DNA from: Acidobacteriota bacterium
GTDB lineage: Bacteria; Acidobacteriota; Blastocatellia; Pyrinomonadales; Pyrinomonadaceae
DNA length: 14,137 nt
Direction: 5' to 3'
Assembly (NCBI GenBank): GCA_003222835.1
Contig: QHXE01000330.1
Coordinates: 1-14,137 of the forward strand
Shown: positions 1 to 5,324 of the stretch, one piece after another
Numbering within the stretch: the stretch's first letter is position 1
How the letters are laid out: each line of letters opens with the position of its first letter
The notes under the pieces: generated by a model
The model's input: only the letters and a program-made list of their open reading frames with translations
The model's database searches: none
What the model was told of the DNA's origin: nothing
Made by a program: the position numbers and the translations under genes

Positions 1-39
1 CGCAACGCTTTGGCCAGCGCGCAAGCAGGCGTCGGGGTC

Positions 40-417
40 ATGGCAACGAAACCGCGAAGTCGCGGACGCGACTTCCTGGTTGGCGTCATTCTTGTGTTAT
101 GTTTTGCGGGCCTGTTACTCGCGACCGGTGCTTACGTTCGCTCGTTGATTAGACGGCAGACGACCACGCAAACGACGACGACCAGTATAATCGGGCAACA
201 GGCAGTTACGACGACCGATCTAAATTTGCGCGACGGTCCCAGCGCCTCGAATGATCAGATTGGATTGGCTGAAGCAGGATCGCGGGTTCGCGTCCTCAAC
301 GCTAACGGCAGCAACAACTGGTGCGAGGTGCAGGTCTTGCAACACAGTCGTCCAAAAGACGATCCAACTTCAGCCGATCGCGGCTGGGTCAATAAAAGGT
401 TCTTGAAGTTTGATTAG
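40..417 (+). CDS. membrane-anchored SH3-like (SH3b) domain protein
   Basis: From the ATG at 40 the product is 125 residues. Residues 1-11 are basic, 12-33 form one hydrophobic segment (FLVGVILVLCFAGLLLATGAYV), 34-40 are basic, and 41-58 are a Thr-rich linker. Residues 55-123 look like a bacterial SH3 domain: the LNLRDGPS motif, a Gly-Ser-rich turn, NNWCEVQV and the closing GWVNKRFLKF. Bacterial SH3 domains commonly bind peptidoglycan or peptides, so a single-pass protein with an extracytoplasmic SH3 domain is inferred. The reading frame stays open to the window edge with no stop, and no good ribosome site precedes position 40 (only a G-run). It could therefore be the C-terminal end of a larger upstream protein. 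It lies 52 bases before the FHA gene on the same strand, which suggests co-transcription. The partner and exact role are not known. Confidence 0.7.
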   Translation: MATKPRSRGRDFLVGVILVLCFAGLLLATGAYVRSLIRRQTTTQTTTTSIIGQQAVTTTDLNLRDGPSASNDQIGLAEAGSRVRVLNANGSNNWCEVQVLQHSRPKDDPTSADRGWVNKRFLKFD

Positions 418-428
418 ATAACCTCTAG

Positions 429-464
429 GACTTATACGACCTACATGTCCTATGCGTCCTATCG
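429..464. repeat. degenerate 9-bp tandem repeat, four units
   Basis: Four consecutive 9-base units can be read: GACTTATAC, GACCTACAT, GTCCTATGC, GTCCTATCG. The shared pattern is G-[AT]-C-[CT]-T-A. The array fills most of the gap between the SH3-like gene and the FHA gene and runs into the possible ATG at 452. It is not a CRISPR array, because the units are too short and there are no spacers. Function is unknown. Confidence 0.6.
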
Positions 465-469
465 CAACT

Positions 470-1330
470 ATGGGCTTAATTGAATCCATTCGACGCTGGA
501 TCGACGGCGAAACGACCGACGATCTCCTGGAACAAGCAGACGAGAGCACGCGACCGCGGCGTGTCTGGGAAGAATTTCTCGTTAAGATCGCGCGTGAAGT
601 CGAAGCTGTCATGCAGCGGGAGATGATCACTCCGCCCGGAGGGGTGACCTTCATTCCCCGTGATTATATCGTCTATCTCAGTAGTGAAGACGATAAGGAT
701 TGGCAGGGCGACAAGCGGCGCGCCTTGGAACAGGGACTGTTTCACGTCCTCTCTGAACGCGCGCGTGAGTTGGCCGGCTCAATGCAATTGCAAACAAAAT
801 CATTCGCCATTGAATTGCGAGTTGACGGCACTCTGAATAAAGGCGAGTTTCGCGTGCAACCGCTTTGGGACGAAACGGAATCCGGCCATACGATGGTTAC
901 TATTCGGCCCGCCTCTGCGCCGAGCGCCGCGCCCATCATCGCCGAATCCGAAACTGACGCTACTTCACCGCCCGAAGTTCAGGGCGATGAGATTACGGTC
1001 GTGCGGCCACGGGTCGTCGACCTCTATTCGATTGAGCTTTGGCGTGAAGGAGTAAGGCAGTCTGTAGTCAAGATCACAAAGCCGGAAATCACAATTGGCC
1101 GCGGTTCAAGATCGGTGGCAGTCGATCTGCCTTTGAAAGGCGATCCCGAAATCAGCCGCGTTCATTCCACCTTAACGCTGGACGATCAAGGCCGCTATTG
1201 GCTGACACCGAAAGGTCGAAATCCAACCTTGATTTCCGGACGTGAACTCCCACGCGAGCAACGCACGATGGTAAGCCCGGACGAGAAGATCGGCATTTGC
1301 AGCTTCACGCTACGCATCCAACCAAAGTAG
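470..1330 (+). CDS. FhaA-like DUF3662 and FHA domain protein
   Basis: The product is 286 residues. Residues about 1-135 resemble the DUF3662 domain of actinobacterial FhaA: a start like MGLIESIRRWIDG, then VKIAREVEAVMQREM, then FIPRDYIVYLSSED. Residues 136-185 are a Pro/Ala/acidic linker. Residues about 205-283 form a forkhead-associated domain with the phosphopeptide-binding signatures ITIGRGS (G210, R211), EISRVHS (S229, R230, H232) and NPT (N251). FHA domains bind phosphothreonine peptides, so this is probably a cytoplasmic adaptor read by a Ser/Thr kinase outside the window. The start at 470 is preferred over 452 because MGL-type starts are typical of the family and 452 lies inside the 9-bp repeat; neither has a clear Shine-Dalgarno. 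It converges with the HD-GYP gene with only 12 bases between the stops, leaving no room for a separate terminator. Confidence 0.85.
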   Translation: MGLIESIRRWIDGETTDDLLEQADESTRPRRVWEEFLVKIAREVEAVMQREMITPPGGVTFIPRDYIVYLSSEDDKDWQGDKRRALEQGLFHVLSERARELAGSMQLQTKSFAIELRVDGTLNKGEFRVQPLWDETESGHTMVTIRPASAPSAAPIIAESETDATSPPEVQGDEITVVRPRVVDLYSIELWREGVRQSVVKITKPEITIGRGSRSVAVDLPLKGDPEISRVHSTLTLDDQGRYWLTPKGRNPTLISGRELPREQRTMVSPDEKIGICSFTLRIQPK

Positions 1331-1342
1331 CTTCATTTTGAT

Positions 1343-2608
1343 TTAATGCCTTGATGCGGTGGCCGCGAACGTATCACCATCAAGATCGGAAATCATCTGA
1401 CTAAGTAATGGACCCACGCTCTGAATATCGTCGTAGTTCCTGCCAAGCAGTTTCATTAGTCGTTTCTCTTTGACCGTACCTTTGATTTCCCTCAGGAATG
1501 CCCGGCAGAAGGCGCAAATCACTTCAGGGGCAAACTGAGTTCCCGTGTTCTCGCGAAAGTCCACAAAGACGTCTTCAAGTGGAAGCCGTTTTCGATAGGG
1601 ACGATCAGTGGTCATCGCGTCGAACGAATCCGCGACCGTGACGATCTTCGCGCCGGGCGGAATCTGATCGCCCTTTAGTCCGTCCGGATAACCATTGCCG
1701 TCGATGCGTTCGTGATGATAGCGGGCCATCAAAGGAATTTCGGCGTAGGGGTGGTTAATCCGCGCGAGAATTTCGTAGCCGGCTGCCGGATGGCGGCTCA
1801 TCTCTTTCGATTCCTTGGCATTGAAGCGCTCGGGAGAGTTGATGACGCTTAGATCTACTATCAGCTTCCCGATATCGTGAAGATACCCGGCGATTGTTAT
1901 TCCCTCGACTTCGTCATCGTTCCAGCCCATCTCACGGGCAATGATTTCGCTGTACTTGCCAACGCGGACTGAATGGCCGTTAGTGTAACGGTCCTTGATG
2001 TCTATGGCCGCGGCAAACGCGTGAACGGTCTCTTTGTAGATCGCTCGCAGACCGTCGTATAGCCGCCGGTTCTCTGCTGCCTTGCGTTCAATCTCTTCCA
2101 GCAGGTGATGGCCATGGATGCCGACTGCAATGTGCCGAGCCAGAGAGCAGATGATTTCGAGGTCCTCTTCGACGAACTTCTCCCCGCTGGCTTTTTCCCC
2201 CAGTAACACAATGCCAATCAGGTGTTCGCGAACGACCAACGGCACCAGCAGTTCAATCTTCACAGAAGCAAAGAACTCTTTGTGATCATCCAGGAACCTC
2301 GCCGCCTCTTTGGTCGCATCGTCGAGCGAGAGCGCCGAGCCCAGGCTGGCCAATTGCTGCCCATGGTCGTACGCCAGCGGCAATTCAACTTGTCCGGACT
2401 CGGTGATGCCACGCATCGCAGCGATCCGTAATTGCCCGCACTCGCGATCGTATTCAGCCAGGGCGCCACGCCGGATGGCCAGGGCTCCGAGCAGCAAATG
2501 AAAGGAAGCGCGCAGCATCTCTTCAAAGTCAGCATTGTCGGCAATCTCCTGACCGAGATCAGCGAGCGCAGCGAAAGTATGAAGAAGTCGTTGAGTATTC
2601 GGTTCCAT
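1343..2608 (-). CDS. GAF-HD-GYP domain cyclic-di-GMP phosphodiesterase
   Basis: The product is 421 residues. Residues about 20-170 form a GAF sensor domain (alternating hydrophobic strands, LLVPLVVREHLIGIVLLGEK at 120-139). Residues 165-192 are a likely coiled linker. Residues about 193-375 are an HD-GYP domain with its key elements present: GHSVRV (211-216), YLHDIGK (242-248, metal ligands H244 and D245), SRHPAAGYEIL (271-281, H273), HHERIDGNGYPDG (298-310, containing the GYP triplet) and VADSFDAM (325-332, D327). This family hydrolyses c-di-GMP to pGpG or GMP at a di- or tri-metal centre in the cytosol, and the complete motif set predicts an active enzyme. There is no membrane segment, so sensing is through the GAF domain, whose ligand is unknown. 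The ATG at 2608 has only a weak ribosome site. It follows the STAS gene on the same strand with the long inverted repeat in the gap, so co-transcription is likely but may be attenuated. Confidence 0.92.
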   Translation of the reverse strand: MEPNTQRLLHTFAALADLGQEIADNADFEEMLRASFHLLLGALAIRRGALAEYDRECGQLRIAAMRGITESGQVELPLAYDHGQQLASLGSALSLDDATKEAARFLDDHKEFFASVKIELLVPLVVREHLIGIVLLGEKASGEKFVEEDLEIICSLARHIAVGIHGHHLLEEIERKAAENRRLYDGLRAIYKETVHAFAAAIDIKDRYTNGHSVRVGKYSEIIAREMGWNDDEVEGITIAGYLHDIGKLIVDLSVINSPERFNAKESKEMSRHPAAGYEILARINHPYAEIPLMARYHHERIDGNGYPDGLKGDQIPPGAKIVTVADSFDAMTTDRPYRKRLPLEDVFVDFRENTGTQFAPEVICAFCRAFLREIKGTVKEKRLMKLLGRNYDDIQSVGPLLSQMISDLDGDTFAATASRH

Positions 2609-2617
2609 CGAGATCTG

Positions 2618-2690
2618 GTGTCAGAAGCCCGCGCGTCAGCTAGGGCAATCTTTGTCCCGATGCCCTTCCTTACGGTCGGGCTTCTGACAC
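2618..2690. repeat. long perfect inverted repeat (REP/terminator-like) between STAS and HD-GYP genes
   Basis: The arm GTGTCAGAAGCCCG (2618-2631) pairs perfectly with CGGGCTTCTGACAC (2677-2690). Inside, AGGGCA (2642-2647) pairs with TGCCCT (2661-2666), separated from the outer stem by 10-base unpaired stretches on each side and closed by a 13-base loop. The outer stem begins one base after the STAS stop codon and ends 9 bases before the HD-GYP start codon. No T-tract follows on either strand, so it is not a classic intrinsic terminator. It may be a REP-type palindrome that stabilises or attenuates the message. Confidence 0.8.
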
Positions 2691-3077
2691 TTAACCAGTA
2701 GTTGATCCGGCTGCGTTTGCTTGCAGAGTAATCATTGACAATGCTTCGCTCTCGTCCTTTGCGATATTGACGTGGCGCGTGAGCCCAAGCATCTCGAACA
2801 AATTGGCCGTGTGATTGTCGACGTCAGAGAAGATCAAGCGCGCGCCGGCTTGCTCAGCCGCATCGATTACGCCCATCAGAATTGAAACACCGATGCTGTT
2901 AACCAGTTCAGTGTCTCGAAAATTGATCACCAGAGCGCGGCAACCTGACTCGAGCTGCCGTTTGCACTCGCGTTCAACCCGTTCGCCGCTCAACTTATTC
3001 AGATAGTCGCCCGCATAAATGACGGCCGTATCGCCGACGCGTCGACTTCGAACGGATTCTGAGCCAATCGCTTCCAT
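2691..3077 (-). CDS. STAS-domain protein (anti-sigma factor antagonist-like)
   Basis: The product is 128 residues, typical of free-standing STAS proteins related to SpoIIAA/RsbV. It has the GDTAVIYAGDYLNKLSG start (15-31), a helix rich in Glu/Arg, ALVINFRDTELVNSIGVSILMGVI (48-71) for the core strand and loop, ARLIFSDVDNHTANLFEMLGL (79-99), and a C-terminal helix. In partner switches such proteins bind an RsbW-type kinase and are inactivated by phosphorylation in the D-S-[ST]-G loop. Here that loop reads N-S-I-G (60-63), so one Ser is kept but the following Ser/Thr position is Ile. The start at 3077 is chosen because AAGGAG lies 9 bases upstream; a longer in-frame reading to 3182 runs through that ribosome site and is not family-like. 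An RsbW-like protein is encoded about 2.2 kb away, which makes it a possible partner. Confidence 0.85.
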   Translation of the reverse strand: MEAIGSESVRSRRVGDTAVIYAGDYLNKLSGERVERECKRQLESGCRALVINFRDTELVNSIGVSILMGVIDAAEQAGARLIFSDVDNHTANLFEMLGLTRHVNIAKDESEALSMITLQANAAGSTTG

Positions 3078-3083
3078 GCTCAA

Positions 3084-3103
3084 GAACTCCTTAGAACTCC
3101 TTA
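3084..3103 (-). promoter_or_regulatory. duplicated Shine-Dalgarno region of the STAS gene
   Basis: A perfect tandem 10-base duplication (GAACTCCTTA on the + strand, 3084-3093 and 3094-3103) places two copies of TAAGGAGTTC upstream of the STAS start. The proximal AAGGAG is at normal spacing (9 bases) and fixes the start at 3077; the distal copy is 10 bases further up. Confidence 0.7.
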
Positions 3104-3153
3104 GCGAACGCGCACAGTGTAACATAGGGACCACGCTTGCGCCTTCCCACTTC

Positions 3154-3182
3154 ATTCGATAGACTTTCGCTTCTTTTATCAA
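3154..3182 (-). promoter_or_regulatory. candidate sigma70-type promoter for the STAS gene
   Basis: On the minus strand TTGATA (3182-3177, five of six consensus bases), a 17-base spacer, and TCGAAT (3159-3154, four of six) lie in the divergent gap between the STAS and glycosyltransferase genes. The predicted transcript would have a leader of about 70 bases containing both Shine-Dalgarno copies. This is a match by eye only. Confidence 0.3.
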
Positions 3183-3201
3183 CGCTTAAGAGAAATAAAT
3201 T

Positions 3202-3975
3202 ATGCCTCTGAACCCCGCCAGCATCAGCGTGTTTTTGCCCGCCTTTAATGACGAGGCAACCATTGGCAAATTAGTCTCGGAGGCGCTCGTTCTGTTGAAG
3301 TCTCTCACTGGCGACTACGAGGTTATCGTGATCAACGATGGCAGCAGTGATGCAACTGCCAGCGTTTTGGATGAACTAGCAGACGCTTCGGCCCACATTC
3401 GGATAATTCATCACCCACGCAATCTTGGTTACGGCGCCGCGTTGCGGACGGGATTCAGCAACGCAGGCAAGGACTTAATTTTTTATACGGACGGCGATGG
3501 CCAATATGACGTAAAAGAATTGGCCCTCTTACTTCCGTTAATGACGGACGAAGTTGACGTTGTAAACGGCTACAAGATCAAGCGACAGGATGACCGCTAC
3601 CGCGCAGTCTCGGGCGCAATCTATAACACCCTTGCTCGCTGGTTCTTTCGTCTTCCAGTTCGTGACGTAGATTGTGATTTTCGGCTGATACGCCGGCGCG
3701 CTCTCCAGCGAATTTCACTCAGCGCATCCAGCGGGGCAATTTGCGTGGAACTGGTTCATAAACTCGCTTCCGCTGGTTGCGTCTTCCGAGAAGTTCCGGT
3801 CCATCATTATGAGCGGCCTCACGGGCGATCGCAATTTTTTACCCCGCGTCGCATAGCACACACCGTCTTGGAATTCTTTGCGCTTTGGTGGCACGTCGTC
3901 GTTTCGAGCTATTTTGTTTTTGGCAAACCGCGCGCTGCGAAGCCTCGATTTCAAGCGGACGTTCAAGATCCATAA
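3202..3975 (+). CDS. GT2 family glycosyltransferase (dolichol-phosphate mannosyltransferase-like)
   Basis: The product is 257 residues with a GT-A fold signature: VFLPAFNDEATIGKLV (10-25), VIVINDGSSDAT (41-52), HPRNLGYGAALRTGF (71-85), the metal-binding YTDGDGQYD (95-103, D-x-D type) and VDCDFRLIRR (156-165). The HYERPHGRSQFF stretch (202-213) is typical of polyprenyl-phosphate sugar transferases. It probably moves a hexose from a nucleotide sugar to a polyprenyl phosphate or glycan acceptor at the inner membrane face. Residues 222-240 are hydrophobic and aromatic and may bind the membrane, but the usual pair of C-terminal transmembrane helices is missing. AAGAGA lies about 9 bases before the ATG at 3202. 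It is transcribed divergently from the STAS gene and convergently with the methyltransferase. The sugar and acceptor cannot be read from the sequence. Confidence 0.88.
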   Translation: MPLNPASISVFLPAFNDEATIGKLVSEALVLLKSLTGDYEVIVINDGSSDATASVLDELADASAHIRIIHHPRNLGYGAALRTGFSNAGKDLIFYTDGDGQYDVKELALLLPLMTDEVDVVNGYKIKRQDDRYRAVSGAIYNTLARWFFRLPVRDVDCDFRLIRRRALQRISLSASSGAICVELVHKLASAGCVFREVPVHHYERPHGRSQFFTPRRIAHTVLEFFALWWHVVVSSYFVFGKPRAAKPRFQADVQDP

Positions 3976-3983
3976 GTCCATCT

Positions 3984-4203
3984 AGTGCGCCAAGAATTTG
4001 GGAGGTAACTCCCTCTCCCTTTGGGAGAGGGCCGGGGTGAGGGCCTAGCGACGAAATCCAAAAATACTTCTTTCTCCTCTCTTTATCGGAGCGGAGAGGA
4101 GAAAGGGTGGGGGAGAGTTTTCTTTTCTTGTCACTCAGCTACGCCCTCACCCCAACCCTCTCCCAAAGGGAGAGGGCGTTTACTTACAAATTCTTGGCGC
4201 ACT
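3984..4203. repeat. nested palindromic repeat element (REPIN/MITE-like), about 220 bp
   Basis: The outer arms AGTGCGCCAAGAATTTG (3984-4000) and its complement (4187-4203) are a perfect 17-bp inverted repeat. Inside, two copies of the self-complementary CCCTCTCCC-(TTT)-GGGAGAGGG core (4011-4031 and 4156-4176) face each other, each followed inward by a GGGGTGAGGGC motif. At the centre is a third stem, CTTTCTCCTCTC (4070-4081) with GAGAGGAGAAAG (4094-4105). No clear target-site duplication or transposase is seen. The same core pair recurs at 11500-11660. The element occupies most of the 313-base gap between the convergent glycosyltransferase and methyltransferase genes. Confidence 0.85.
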
Positions 4204-4239
4204 GAATTCCATCCAACAGGCCTGGAGCTCGTTTCACTG

Positions 4240-4261
4240 GCCCAGGCGTGAACGCCTGGGC
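4240..4261. repeat. 10-bp hairpin in the convergent intergenic gap
   Basis: GCCCAGGCGT (4240-4249) and ACGCCTGGGC (4252-4261) form a perfect 10-bp stem around GA. It lies between the ends of two convergent genes, where a bidirectional terminator would be expected. The A-run at 4266-4271 follows on the + strand instead of a T-run, so intrinsic termination is not supported. It may be another dispersed palindrome. Confidence 0.6.
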
Positions 4262-4288
4262 TAGAGAAAAAAGATTTTCCATCCTCCT

Positions 4289-5050
4289 TTAAGGCTTGCG
4301 CGCCAGGCAAATCGCCGAGAGACCAAAGCCTAGTTTTGTATCACCACGTCTGAGCCAGGCCGCCTCCGCTCGCAACGCCGCAGTCAAGGGCGCGTTTATC
4401 CAACGCAAAACTGAAGGCATCGGCTTCACGTCAGATCCGCGCGCCAGCCCGATCCTTTTCAGGACCAACCGTCTAAACAAAGCGACGGGCAATAAGAAAC
4501 TGTTCGCGTAAGTAGATCGCAGGATCTCGAAGCCGGCGTCTTTCATTTTTCCCGCTAGCTCTTCAAGCGAGTAGCGATGATGCGTAGCTAACGCGGCATC
4601 ATGATCGCTCTTCAACCATTCGTACGCGGCGGCGCGAACAAACGCGATGCCTCCGGGCTTTAGGACTCGAAGCATTTCACTAATTGCGGATTTGTCTGAT
4701 CCCGCTCCAGGTATCTGTACGAGGACATCAAAACTCGTCAAAAGATCGAACTCGGAATCCGGGAAAGGCAGGTCCGTGGCAGAAGCTTGAACGAGAAGCT
4801 GATGTCCCTGTTTCTTGCAAAAGCTCAATGCTTCAGCTGTCACATCGATTCCCGCGACCTGGCCATCGCCCGCATAACGCTTCAACCAGGATAGATTGCC
4901 CCCCGTGCCTGAACCGTCATCAAGAACCTCTCGATCTATCCCAGGCGGACATACCGGATCGAGCAGCGCGGCAGTGATCTCGCGCATTCCCACAAACCAC
5001 CAGAAGTCGCTTTCCAATTCGTATAGATAGGCAAAGTCTTCAGGCTGCAT
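4289..5050 (-). CDS. class I SAM-dependent methyltransferase
   Basis: The product is 253 residues with a Rossmann-type Methyltransf_11/25 core: motif I EVLDDGSGTGGNL (41-53, where the usual Ile/Cys of D-I-G-C-G-T-G are Asp/Ser), the acidic end of strand 2 at GIDV (67-70), ASATDLPFPDSEFDLL (89-104) and LKPGG (130-134). The N-terminus (DFAYLYELESDFWWFVGMR) resembles methyltransferases found in cell-surface sugar and lipid pathways. Residues 180-253 are basic and partly hydrophobic (FLLPVALFRRLVLKRIG), suggesting contact with a membrane-linked substrate. AAGGAG lies 4 bases before the ATG at 5050. It faces a GT2 glycosyltransferase, so methylation of a glycan or lipid is a reasonable guess, but no substrate can be named. 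Confidence 0.85.
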   Translation of the reverse strand: MQPEDFAYLYELESDFWWFVGMREITAALLDPVCPPGIDREVLDDGSGTGGNLSWLKRYAGDGQVAGIDVTAEALSFCKKQGHQLLVQASATDLPFPDSEFDLLTSFDVLVQIPGAGSDKSAISEMLRVLKPGGIAFVRAAAYEWLKSDHDAALATHHRYSLEELAGKMKDAGFEILRSTYANSFLLPVALFRRLVLKRIGLARGSDVKPMPSVLRWINAPLTAALRAEAAWLRRGDTKLGFGLSAICLARKP

Positions 5051-5169
5051 AAGGCTCCTTAACCACGAGACAGCCGGATAAGTTAGCTTAAACGGTGCCA
5101 GGCGAAAAGAGGGCGGAACTCAAGCCGTGGAGCATCACCTGGGAAGTCTCTCAAGTCAGTCAGGGTTGA

Positions 5170-5280
5170 CTTTGCGTCTTACTTTCAGTGCTTTGCGCCT
5201 TTGGGTGAAACGAACGTTTTTCCAAGCTTACGTCCAAGTTCGCGCAAAGCCCCAAAGAAAAGAAAGCCATAAGGCGCGCC
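5170..5280. repeat. degenerate CTTTGCG-type repeat pair in intergenic DNA
   Basis: The gap 5051-5324 contains no convincing gene. A CTTTGCG-rich stretch (5170-5210) is followed by a roughly inverted copy (5241-5280). CTTTGCGC (5191-5198) and GCGCAAAG (5242-5249) are perfectly complementary, and both are flanked by CTTTGGG/CCCAAAG. This looks like a decayed palindrome pair. The TTGGAA-AGCG-TTCCAA stem at 5306-5321 lies just past the stop of the RsbW-like gene but has no T-run and is too weak to call a terminator. Confidence 0.4.
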
Positions 5281-5324
5281 AAGCCACCCCTCCCCTGAAA
5301 GCTGATTGGAAAGCGTTCCAACTG

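Noticed and set aside
429..464. CRISPR-like array
   Set aside because: Units are 9 bases, contiguous and degenerate, without spacers, and no cas gene is present.
3078..3182. 35-residue N-terminal extension of the STAS protein
   Set aside because: It reads through two strong AAGGAG sites, and the STAS fold is complete from 3077.
4021..4251. 76-residue open frame on the + strand
   Set aside because: It is a translation of the palindromic repeat (GEGRGEG and SPQPSPKGRG are the peptide forms of the two cores) and has no ribosome site or family match.
4240..4290. Bidirectional intrinsic terminator for the convergent genes
   Set aside because: The hairpin is good, but no T-run follows it on either strand, so only a repeat/hairpin is reported.
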